This document shows positions 45,524 to 56,663 of a DNA stretch of 64,000 nucleotides, in pieces (position 1 is the stretch's first letter; each line of letters begins with the position of its first letter). The translations under genes were made by a program, and so were the position numbers. Under the pieces are notes generated by a model that did not search any database, was not told the origin of the DNA, and worked only from the letters and a program-made list of their open reading frames with translations. The stretch covers positions 1,116,001 through 1,180,000 of the forward strand of contig JAUFSD010000025.1 of the NCBI GenBank assembly GCA_033030425.1, given 5' to 3'. The DNA is from Verpa conica (lineage: Eukaryota; Ascomycota; Pezizomycetes; Pezizales; Morchellaceae).

Positions 45524-47082
45524 AGTGTGATATGTAATTTTTTTTGATGTCTCTTAATGTTCTTTTTGTTTTTCTCTCTCCGGGGCTTGAACTTGGGCTC
45601 TTGGCGGTTTTGGGTTAGCTATACGCTCCTTTGGGTGTTTTTCTTGTGTGGTAATTAATAATCACAATTTTATTGGCTATATGCAGTCTGAAGTGGTATT
45701 TTTTTTCACTTCTAGTGTAAGCTGTGCTTAGATACTTACGGTAAGTACCGCGCGATATATAACGGGGTGTAACAATACTACGGGAAGAGAAAAAAAAGAA
45801 ACACAAAGTGTGCTGATTCTCGAGTCTATAGTTTACGCCAGCTAGTACTGGCAGATTCTTTCCCTTCCCCCGCTCCCCCCCTCCTCTGGTAGGTGTGTGC
45901 GTAATGGGGTACGTAAGGTCATCAATTAGCACATAGAGCCTCGTGTGAACTTCTCTGCTTCGAGGAGTAGAATATTTGTATTCTCGTGCACCTATACCTC
46001 CACCTATTACTACAGGCCCGGAATATTGCTCCAGCTATGAGGGAGAGAATACGACCTTTGCTTCGATCTTCCCCGCTCTATGTTCTTCCTCTGTCTTCCG
46101 CGGGTGTCCCGTGCCAAGACACTAAATGATATTTTGGCGGGGCACAGTGTGGCCCCAGCTGTAGCTAGCATTACTCTCTTCCCAACTCTCAAGTCCCGTA
46201 TACTGCGGCACTTCCGTTGGTGGGATGTGAGATTGAGGGCATAAATGCACACGTAAGAGGAGATTATCACACACGAGAGCTTAAAAAGACGGTCCTATCA
46301 GTAATAGAGACCTTTCTGGTAAAGTTAGGCTTATATAGGCTGTTGGGCTTGATAATTAATGGACGGGGTCCCAGTTGGATGTCTAATTTGGGCGAGCCTC
46401 AATCTCGATGGGAAAAAAAAAAAAAGTATTGGTATTACTAATTATTCATCGATGATTCTATAGGAAGATCCGCGTACACGTAATTTGTAGAAAACATGTT
46501 AGCGGTGATTGTGTGCTGCATTGTGGCCGTCTTTTTCAGAGTGTTCTGATGGCCATTCAGAAAGGAGTAAACTAGCTAACCCGGCTAACTTTGCTGTTGA
46601 GCTGGGCCGCCAAGAGAACTGGAACCTAACCCTGGGCTGTACGTCTCGGAGATAATAATCCGGGGCTGTTATGCATGATGAGCATTGTAGCAAAAGGAAG
46701 TGCAATTGCTAAAAATATACGAATCTCACATGAAGGGCCCGACCACCGATTATTTGCTATCTCTTGGGGCCAGACATTCGATATGCACCTTACCCGACTT
46801 GACAGCTGTCACGGGCAATCAAGGGCATACTGGACGGTACAAGTAATGCATGGAATCCTTGGTACCCGCGTACGTTTCATCATGGTGGGGACAAAGAACT
46901 GTTTTGCTGTGGGAGGGATAGTTATAATACATTGGTGTAAGTATTCTCAAAAATGCTGAAAGAATTGTTATCAAAAACCTCAATGTTAGTATAAGCAGTA
47001 TTTTGACCCCAACAGCGGTCTCCAAGAACGAGACCAATAGAATCACCGCTATATCCAACATCGCCAATTACAAAACGCCTTT
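45524..47082. other. Intergenic region
   Basis: About 1.5 kb of convergent 3' flank with an A-run at about 46414-46426. No gene recognised. Confidence 0.5.
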
Positions 47083-48294
47083 CTAAAGAGCATTCCCTAT
47101 CTCTTCCTCCACCTCAACACCGCTTTCTAAGATGTCCTCCGTCTGAGTATGCAACCTTCTCACCGCGTTCACCCCCTCCACCGTGCTCGTGGCCATGTAG
47201 TCCACTATCCGATTTGTTCCAGCATTCGACTTCGGTAAGGGTTGATCACACTTACAAACCTTCTCCCTATCCTGTTTCCAGCTCCCCTCCACATACCACA
47301 CCGAAAAAAGGGCGACCGCCACATCAATTCCACAACAGAGGTTGATCAAAGAAGACGACTCATGTCCACTCATTGTAAAGAAGTAGGCTATATTGATGAA
47401 AGGGGTGGTCGCCGTGACAATAGATGCAGCACAAGCTCGTGTAGAAGCAGGATGGCATGCAATCCGCCTGCTGAAAAGGCCGGATGGAGCAGCAAAGGAG
47501 AAGGCGAACACGGATGCGATGGCAACCGTGGACAAAAGAAATACTGGAAGAATGACTTCCGGGAAGAGAATTTGGATGATGCAAAACACACTGTCCTCCG
47601 ACTTTTGGATGGATGCCCTGATGCTAGAAAGGGGTTATTAACTTGCAACCCGGTCGAAAGACAAAATTATTACCAAACAATCATTGCAGTGGCGCAAGCA
47701 GTGAAAACGAGAGCCATTGGGCCGAAAACAAAATAGTAAGATTTTTTCGCACAGCTTCTTTTAGCCGTAGGGTTCCATCCGGGCTCCAAAATATCTGCCA
47801 TTTCTCGTAGCTATTTTCTCCTGAGAATTAGAATCTATTTAAGCGGTAAAACTAGCATTGACGTGGAGAAACTACAATCGCCTTGCCTTTTTGAATAAAT
47901 AGATTCCGGTATATGCTTTGACGATGAGATAAAAGATATACATAAATTTCGAAATACTATTACAATTTTCGGTGGTTGTATCGGCCCCGACTCTAACGAA
48001 CAATGCATTACCGACAGCGAAATAAAGAAGAGTCAAGATGCTCATACCAATTGCTACTATAGGGGTGTTACTAATTGCCTCCGGAAGGTAAGGGGAATAG
48101 AGCTTACGGTTAAAACACCCAGTCACGTCGGCATACACGCGAATTTTACGGGTCATCCAAACAGTAAAAAAGACGTTGGTTACGATACAGGCGGCGAAGA
48201 GGGCATTGGCTTTTGAGACGCTGAGATGAAAGTTCGTTATAGGCCACAGCTCATTATCAGCACGCATGTGGGCATCCTGGCTTGGTCCCTCCAT
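47083..48294 (-). CDS. Seven-transmembrane integral membrane protein, fungal, unknown function
   Basis: Three exons: 48294-47876, 47757-47674 and 47623-47083, about 347 residues. Exon 1 encodes three spans (around LFAACIVTNVFFTVW, IVAIGMSILTLLYFAVGNAL and FMYIFYLIVKAYTGIYLF). Joining to exon 2 gives KKARRLSCAKKSYYFVFGPM, placing the fourth span (YYFVFGPMALVFTACATAMI) across the junction region. Exon 3 adds three more spans and a soluble, acidic C-terminal tail (DILESGVEVEEEIGNAL). The count and layout are GPCR-like, but I see no diagnostic receptor motif and do not assign a family. Exons could be mistaken for two separate small genes; the in-phase GTAG...AAAAG intron argues for one. It is divergent from the Argonaute gene. 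Confidence 0.65.
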
Positions 48295-48871
48295 TGCTAG
48301 GTCACTGGAGGTGTTGACTGGTGGAATTGGGGTACAGATAGGGGCAAAGAAGGAGGAAGCGAGTACTGGGGGGGTAGTGTAGCAGCGGAGTATAGATGAG
48401 AAGTGAAAAGCAAAGGCTGTAGGAGGGACAAGAAGGGGGTGGTGAGCTATGAAAAACAAGAGGAATAATATCCAAGGTGGGAGATAAGTACTGAGGGCTG
48501 TGCATCACAACCCAGCACTCGATACCAGGTGCTAGGTAAGATCCCCTCCGTATCCTCTGGGCATCTAAGAACGTCAGTAACACTGCTTCTTTGGGTGGTT
48601 TCCCTTCCCCCCTCTCCCCCCTCCTCTCTTCCCATTTATTCCTCCATCTCATCCCATCCCTCATCTTCCCCTCCATCTCTCCCTCCCTCATCTTCGCCTC
48701 CATCCATCAATCCCTCATCCCATCCCTCATCCCTTCATCTCCTATCACTCATTGTTTTTGACCCCGCTATCTCCGATTTATTTATACCTCATCTAACCCC
48801 TCTCCGTCCAATCCAGATCACCTTTTATTCATAACACACATCAAGCCTGGATAAAGGTAACCATTGTAGGC
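48295..48871. promoter_or_regulatory. Divergent promoter region with pyrimidine tract upstream of Argonaute
   Basis: From 48599 to about 48745 the + strand is almost entirely C/T with repeated cctccatc/ccctcatccc units. Such tracts are common in fungal promoters. The promoter role is inferred from position between two divergent genes. Confidence 0.45.
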
Positions 48872-51800
48872 ATGTCTGATCACCGGGACAGGCGTGACCG
48901 TTCCGCAGAACGTCGCGCTGATCGCTTTCAGTCTTCCCGCAACTCCAGTGCCCGTGACCGGTCTCGTTCACCTACCCACACAACCAACCGCGATGCTAGA
49001 GGCCGTGGTTACGAGACCTCGGCCACAGATAACGAGTACTCGAGACATGAATCTGGAACTAGTGCTCGTCAGGAAACCGAGCGTGATGGGCAACGAAGGA
49101 ATAGTGTTTATGATCGGCGTGGTGGGAATGCAGATAACTCTTAGTTTGTACTCCTTTCAGTCTTTCGTGCTCTATTCTCAGCTTTCCCTTGTCCGTCTTT
49201 TTTGCGCTCTTCCTCGGCCTTCCATTTACTGCTGCTTAACCGTTACTACTACTGTTTTTGTTGTCTTACTCTTTTCTCTGCACTCCCCTCTGTCGCCCGC
49301 ATCCGTTTTTGTGTACCCTGCTGATTCAATACCAAAACTCCTCTCGCAGTCTAAGTTCTTCTCGGGAACCGTCAGCCGAGACTCGCCCTTCTTCCTCTTA
49401 TGGGAGGAGTTCTGCTCCTACCGGAAGCGGAACAAACGACTATCCTCCGGATAATCGTGGAGGGGGTAGGGGTGGTGATACTACTTCTACTGGTTACGGA
49501 GAACAGCAAAAGAGTGGAAACAGAGGAGGTTCTTGGGGCGGGTTCGGGCGTAATGATACTGCCCGGGGAAGTGGTCGTGATGGCTTTTCAGGAAGTGGCA
49601 GGCGCGGTGGTGGTGGTGAGAACTACAACAGTACGAGAATCTCACATTGAATGTGTTGACATAACTTTACTGATTTGGTTACAGATACAGGAGGATATAG
49701 CAGGGGTGGTGGCGGAGGCGATCGTGGCTACGGTGGTCGTGGTGGAGGTCGCGGTGGTTATGGTGGTAGTCATGCAGCTGCGATCATTGAAGGCCCTCCC
49801 CTGCCAGAGTTTGTCCCAATTCCATCGAACGGAGAAGAAATCCAAGTAGTAAGTGTAACACTCACAATGAAAAAACTACCAAAGGCTAACAGTAACTTTT
49901 TTAGCCTACACCGCAGCGACAAGGTTGTACTGGCCAACCTATCAGAGTGTTTGCGAATCATTTTGAGTTCCAGTCTCTACCACGTATTGAACTATACCAG
50001 TATGATGTGAGTATAACCCTAACAAAGAATTGTGATTCGTACATACTTACAAAGAAATGAAAACTAGATTCGGGTTACTGCTGATGCAAATAGAACCGAT
50101 GGTCAACTTGAGGAGTCAGAGATAAAACAATGCGCGCCGGCGATGGTCAACAAGGTCATGCAAGATCCCAGTGTCAAAAATATGCTCGGTGTAGGGTTCA
50201 TATTTGATGGTGTCTCAATTGGCTGGTCAACTCAGAAGCTCCCGTTTCCAGCCGATCCATACAGGCATCGCCTTGAACTTCCTGGGTCTCGGCCTGGTAG
50301 AACCTTTGGCTGCAACATTGATATTCGCCAGAGTGGGAAATTCAGTACGGACCCATTCGTCCAATGGCTCCGTAACGAGAACTGCCGAGTAACTTCACTT
50401 AATGATCCTGCCAATCTCGAACGCGAGGATCATATCCAGCTATGTTTGAAGTTTCTAAACGCTCTTCTCCGTGCGGATCCGTCAAAGCGGTTTGTTACCG
50501 GCCAAGGAAACAAATCAACAACATATTTTAATCGCACACCATCTACAACACTCGCTCTTAAGTCTACTGGTAATGTTCTCGAAGCCTGGCGTGGCTTTTA
50601 TCAAACTGCGATCGTACGTTTTGGAAAACTCACGGTAAATGTCGATACTACTACAAATGCCTTTATCAGACCTGGAATCAACTTTCTTGAGGCAATTGCT
50701 GGCTTTGCGGGGATATCTACAGACAAGGTAGAGGAGATATTTATGCAAAATCGAGACAACCTAATGCCAATCATGAAAAAGCTGGTCGGTATTGGGTTTA
50801 AGGTTAGGCATTTGAAGGAAGGCCCTAAGAGTGATATTGTCAGGCGTGTCATGAAAATGACTGCTCGTGGTGCCTCGGAGGAGAAATTTGAGAGGAGAAG
50901 ATTTCACAAAGACCCTACTACAGGTGAGGACACTATGACAATGGAGACTGTGACAATTGCAAAATATTACAGCCAGCAGTATAACATCAATATCCGATTC
51001 CCTATGCTCCCGATGGCTGAGTCTAGGAAGGGAGAAAAATATCCCTTGGAGCTGTGTTTTGTTAGCGATTCTGAGCGGTGGAAGGAGACGCTTCAAGGAG
51101 CCGAGACTGCAGATTTCATCAAGTTTGCGACTGGACCGGCCTTTGTTCGCAAAGGCCAGATCGAAGAAAACTTGAAGAAGCTTGCTTGGCACAATCAGGG
51201 TGAGCTCAAAGAATTTGGAGTATCGATTAAACCACAGTTCATGTTATTGGAAGCTAGAGTTTTGCCAGCACCTATCCCAATCTACAAGCAAGGCACAGAT
51301 AATATAGCTCCATCAGGTGGGCGTTGGAATCTGAGATCGAAGGTTTTCCATACCGTAAGATCCCTTCATATCCTAATACTTACCCCTAGTTTGAAGTTGA
51401 AACTTGTATTCACAGAACTTGGTAACTTAGGCACAAAAAATCACTGGATGGGGCCTCATGTACTTTCCTGGTGGACATATAAGACTAAACGAAGAGCGTC
51501 TCCGCGAATTCGCCAAAAACTGCAACCGTTCATTTTCCACATATGGTATGGATGTTAAACGACAAGACCCCCCCGTGTCGATCGCCAATCAACAAGGTGA
51601 CCTGAGACGCAGTATTAAGGAAATGCTCATGAAAATTACGGCAGCAAATGGCTTTCATCCAAATCTCATGATATTTCTTCTTTCGTCGGCATCAGCAGAG
51701 CCGTACGCGACTATCAAGAAAATTTGCGATGTAGAGTTTGGCATCGCATCTCAGTGTATGATCGTCGAAAAGGCTTTCAGTGCCAAGGGACAACAACAAT

Positions 51801-52719
51801 ATCTCGGAAACATCTCGATGAAGGTTAACATTAAGCTCGGCGGGATAAACGCGTGGATTAAAGATCCAATTCTCAGTCGTGGACCAACGATGGTGATGGG
51901 CTGTGATGCCTCTTACCCAAATCCTTCGCAACTTCGCATGAGTCCGCCACTACCAACATTCACTGCAATTGCCGCCAACTATGACCAGTACTGCGCTAGA
52001 TATAGTGCAGTAACTGGTACGCAAGCACCGGGGAGCGAAGAAGTCAACCACTTTGCCGGGATGGCAAACGAGCTTATTAGGCGCTTTGGCGAGCATAATA
52101 AATGCAAACCAGAAACTATTTTGTATTTCCGTGATGGTCTTTCTGAGGGGGCGGTTGGGTCGGTGTTGAAGGATGAGCTTACCGCGCTGAAGAGTATAAC
52201 CAATGCAAGAATTACGATCATCCTTTGCGTAAAGCGCCATCACACCCGTATCTTTCCAGGACCTGGGGACAAAGGAGATCGCTTTGGGAACGTGGCGCCT
52301 GGAACCGTCGTAGAAAACGGAAATGGAAAAGATATTTTTCTTGTTTCCCATACTGGTCTTCAGGGAACTGTTCGTCCTACTCATTATATAGCGCTTTATG
52401 ATGAGAACAATCTCACCCCTGATCAATTCCAGGGACTTTGCAACAATCTTTGCTACGGTTACGGCAGGGCTACTCTTTCTGTGAGCATAGGTAAGCCATT
52501 TCCTCTCTCCATTTTCGAAGAGGTCGCTCACTATGAGTTCTATACAGTTCCACCAGTTTACTATGCACGCCTGGCATGTGAACGTGCACGTTTACATATG
52601 CAGCCAAATGGGCAATTACCTCAGGTTCAGAAGGCTCTGAGGCTTTCTATGGTGAATCACTCTTTATTTTTTTCCCTAATACTCATACTAACAAATCATT
52701 TGTATAGTGGTGGCAATAA
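48872..52719 (+). CDS. AGO: Argonaute (PAZ-MID-PIWI), RG-rich N-terminus
   Basis: Exons from 49350 on are clear: 49350-49630, 49685-49848, 49905-50006, 50068-51354, 51431-52651 and 52708-52719. The first exon starts at 48872 (MSDHRDRRDRSAERRADRF). Its donor is unresolved; GA|GTAC at 49035/49036 is the in-phase option. After Arg/Gly repeats (GGGGGDRGYGGRGGGRGG) come the Argonaute N domain (PIRVFANHFEF), a PAZ-region linker and PAZ, MID (KITGWGLMYFPGG) and PIWI. Catalytic candidates are Asp in VMGCDASYP, Glu in GSEEVNHF, Asp in LYFRDGLSEG and His in RPTHYIALYDE. The extreme C-terminus is LSMWWQ, the usual short hydrophobic end. It binds small RNAs and silences matching transcripts or transposons (QDE-2-type). 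The residues suggest slicer activity, which is not proven. It appears complete. Confidence 0.92.
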
Positions 52720-55364
52720 TCCCTCTCCTTCTGAATACTATACTCTGGTCTCCCATTACTATTATATCCAGGTTTCTTTGGTACCTATTTCAAATTTTTG
52801 TTGTTTGGTTGTAATTCATTATATTTTGTAGAGTGGATTTTTCTCCCTTTTCACGAGTATATGAGTGATTATCATTTCTTTGTGCCGATGTCTTTCTTTT
52901 ATACATCCCTTTTGGCCACGCTTTACGAACCTTGCTTCGGTTTTCAAGTGGTGTTGCGATGCTGATCACCCGTCAAAGTTTCACTTATAAAGAGTAAAGA
53001 TCATTAACGGAGTGTGGGAGTGGGCTGGGTGTTGCGGTAAATACCTCCACTTGCTTAAGTAGAGGGCCAAGAAATTATTGTTGTCTATTTATTCGCGCGT
53101 GACAGGTCTGAAGCACGAGGATGTTTATGTTAAAGACTAGTAGACTGTGGTCCGTCTAACCCGAGTGATATCATATGACCAGGGCATTACGAGACTCCCA
53201 TTTGGGGTGTTCCCCAGAAACTATCGTAAAAGGTTTCATCTGTTTGCTCTCAGCCGGCTTTTATTTTGGTAGTTCTTCTTTTTCTTTAATAGATATGACT
53301 CTAGTAAGGAATCGATGAGGTGGGATGAGGTGATCCATCAAATCGATTCTTCTGAATCTTTTCCAGTGGAACAATAGAGAGTCCTACCTATTGCAGCGGA
53401 GACTCAGATGGAAAGGTCTAGATTGTATTTTATTGGTCACCCGCCTTTGCTCCATATCCTTCTGTTGGATTCGGACCAGAACGGCAGCCCCCGCCGGTAT
53501 GTTACCTTTACGACGGTGATGCGGGCTCAGTAACCGGAGGTAAAGAACTATGATTTCTTTTTGGGCTATGATCTCCACTCGGAATACCGGTCAGCGTTCT
53601 TGTGTAATCCAACACTTAACATCTTTTAACCCCGCTACATTAGTATGATGTCATTCGGGAAGATGAAGCGCTTAGAGGTTACTTGAAATTCGGCTGGATC
53701 TGGGCATTTAGACACATTCCGAGCAAAAGACCTTACTATTCACCTTCAAATGTGATGTGTTTGTGTCTTCATAAGACTTTTAATTGTAGGATTTATTAAG
53801 GGTACATTTAGACTAAAATCTATGTCACCTTGACCTCCTGTTATCTAAGACGTTTCTTTATAAAAATCCCAAAGGCTGTGTTCTTCAAGAATGGTATCGG
53901 TGAATTTCTAAGTATTATTCTCACTGGGAAGCTCGTTCCACTTACATTGCTATTTAGCCGGAAAAGTGTGTCTTGTCCTGCTGATGTTAATAATTGTATA
54001 GATACTTAATAACGGGAGTAAGGCATATTAGTCACATGTATAATGCTGCTATCACTTTATATTAGCACTCACAACTCTGTTCATATAGTTCTAATGATTT
54101 TCCCTGCACAGACGTACCACGAGCGCATGCATCAGGCAACGTGCCTCTAGAACGAAGGCTGCATAACCTAACTCATACCTAGACCTTGAGGACGTAGCCC
54201 TGGCTTTTATAAAGATCAGCCGTTATAGATTCCTTAAATGTGAACTTGTTAGATCTCATATTAAGATTTTTGCCCAGCATTGGACTTGGAGTGTCCATCC
54301 TCCAGGTAATAAGTATCGGTCGAGAATACCTAGAAAAAGGCTGTTCAAATGGATCTGAAGCCATTGATTCCGAGCGGTTTCGCGGATTCACGGATTCCAC
54401 AGATGTATTATTTCTCCCATGTTACTATTCAAACCCCTAAACGTATTGTGCCAGCCAAGTATTTCAACCCAATCAATCCAGGGTCAGGGGGGGGTTGTTC
54501 TCTAACACAACCCATGGTCAAGCATCCCGGAAACCGTCGTATGGGGTTGTCCCAGACCCACAGGGAGTTTAGCCCGCAGATCCGACAACCCCTGCACTGC
54601 ATAGAAATGCCACACTCAGGAACCGTGTAACCATTTATCATAAGTTGCGGGGAAATAATGTAGCCAATCACAACGAACTCAGATATAGCGGCCCGCGAGC
54701 CGATCTTGATCAGTTACAGACAAAGTAGAAAGTCCGAGATGGCCAGTAGGATAACTGTCCTAGCAAATTTAAGTTGTATGGTGAGTCCAAGCGTCGGATT
54801 TGAGATATATAACCTTGATAATCTGTATAGTCTGTAATAGAGCTGTATGCTAACCAGGAATGATTTGTATTTTCCTTGTAGATTCTTAATTCCTCGGAGT
54901 ATAGGTATTAACTATTCGGTCCTTTTGCCCGGAAGTGTGTGTATTTGGAGCTTAGAAGGTTCTCACTTAATTTCCCCTTTCGGTGGTCTCTCACATTTAT
55001 AACCTTAAACGGCCACCCCGTCCCTTCTACTGGGACGTATTTCATGTTTTACTGGCCGCGTTTCCGGATTTAATCCTTGATGCCAGGAAAACTTTCCTTT
55101 GGTCCTTAACAAACATTCGGCCTTAATTTATTTCATGGATATCACGGAACTCGTAAATCCGCAGCTCCTGGGTACCAAAAGTCATGGATTGCACATGTTG
55201 TTTGTAATTTCGTGGTTTTGATGAAGGTTAATAGTAACTGGGGTTATGAAAGGTATATAAGAGACGGTCTCTGCAAACAACTTCTCCCTTCTTTATCCAG
55301 CAACCGCAGCTCTAAGCTCATTCCACTCTCTAAAAAACGTATATAACTCTTGCAACCAGCAAAT
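52720..55364. other. Intergenic region of about 2.6 kb
   Basis: No supportable gene. Frames at 53384-53578 and 54349-54671 show no motif or splice logic. The right end is the AA9 promoter. Confidence 0.45.
55254..55261 (+). promoter_or_regulatory. TATA-like box of the AA9 gene
   Basis: The sequence tatataag lies about 104 bp before the ATG at 55365, followed by a CT-rich leader (cttctcccttc) typical of strongly expressed secreted fungal enzymes. Confidence 0.5.
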
Positions 55365-56203
55365 ATGAAGTTCTCTTCCTCCGCTTTGGCTATCGCCACT
55401 GCCTTAATTGGTTCTGCCCAGGCGCACTGTTAGTCATATCCTATCACTCATATACAAACTCCCTCCACTAACAGACACTTTCTAGACCGTTTTACCAGCT
55501 TGATCGCTGGGGGTGTTACCACAGCTGAATATCTATATGTCCGCCAGAACACAAACTACAACTCCCCAGTCTACATAGGATCCACTGATCTGCGCTGCAA
55601 CACCGGCGCAGACTCAGGCGCCAGCACCTCAACATACACAGTCGCCGCTGGCTCCACCATCGGATTCAAGATGGACCAACCCATCTACCATGCCGGACCC
55701 GGTACGTACCCCCTCCCATACACATCTCTTTCACAAACTTACTCTCTCTCTCTCTCTTAGTCCTCGTATATATCTCCAAAGCACCTAGCACCGCAGCAAC
55801 CTACGACGGTTCCGGACAATGGGCCAAGATCTACCAGATCGCACCCACAATCACCACCTCCGGCCCCGAGTGGAACACCGTCTCCGACAACTTCACCTTC
55901 AAGCTCCCTAGCAGCCTTGCGGCCGGCGAATACCTTGTCCGTATTGAGCAGATTGCGCTTCACTCGATGCCGGCGCAGTTCTATATCTCGTGTGCTCAGC
56001 TAAAGGTTACTGGTAGTGGGTCGGCTGTACCCACTGGTATCACGTTCCCGGCTGGATACTCGGCGACTGATCCCGGTATTACGATTAATATTTATTACCC
56101 GGTTCTTACTAGTTATTCTATGCCTGGGCCTGCGGTAAGTCCTGTATTATCTGTCGAGTGAGGAGTGAGGAGGCTAATTGTTGTGTAGGTCTGGTCTGGT
56201 TAG
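55365..56203 (+). CDS. AA9 lytic polysaccharide monooxygenase
   Basis: Four exons: 55365-55428, 55486-55701, 55761-56134 and 56189-56203, about 222 residues. The signal peptide MKFSSSALAIATALIGSAQA is followed directly by His1 (HYRFTSLIAGG), the N-terminal copper-brace histidine. The first intron falls right after that His codon. The second copper histidine is in QPIYHAGP and the axial Tyr in AQFYISC. A nearby His in EQIALHSM fits the conserved second-shell His. Cysteines in DLRCNTGA and YISCAQ can pair. There is no cellulose-binding module. The enzyme is secreted and uses copper with O2 or H2O2 plus an electron donor to cut cellulose or related glucans. The second intron has a (TC)n pyrimidine tract at its 3' end. 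Confidence 0.93.
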
Positions 56204-56663
56204 GTTTTGGGTTATTGGAGTTAGGTGGTGGGGTTGGGTGTATGGTTTTCTTTTGGAAATATTTATTGTTTTTGTATATGGAAATTTTGAATTATTGAAT
56301 ATAAAGAGACCTTAAGTGCAGCCCGTAGGAGCCGCTTGTCTTGTTAAAGGAAGTGATCTTGACTTGAGATGACAAGTACATAATCCCTCGACCCTAACCC
56401 TGGGACGCTCATTCATAGCCGGTCACTCGGAATTTATGTCATCCCCCGACAAATGAATAAATGAATTAATCATAAATACATGGAGTCCGTCATCTCCCGA
56501 CAAATTTTCTTTAAATACCGAGAATTGTTCAGATAATCAAGATTGATTAAAGATTATAGCTATCTAGAGTTATCTATCGAGCAAAATCCCATTAAAGCCA
56601 TTACCCAACTACATTACATATGCGTAAACACAAATAAAAAGGGCCCTAGAGAAGTAACCATAT
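56204..56663. other. Convergent 3' intergenic region
   Basis: 460 bp between the stop codons of the AA9 and FAD-oxidoreductase genes. AT-rich, no gene. Confidence 0.5.

Noticed and set aside
47242..47736. A 164-codon plus-strand frame opposite the 7-TM gene
   Set aside because: It has no motif, and the opposite strand gives spliced membrane spans with consensus junctions.
49400..49849. A Val-rich frame overlapping the Argonaute N-terminus
   Set aside because: It is the shifted reading of GGT/CGT repeats that encode the RG-rich leader.
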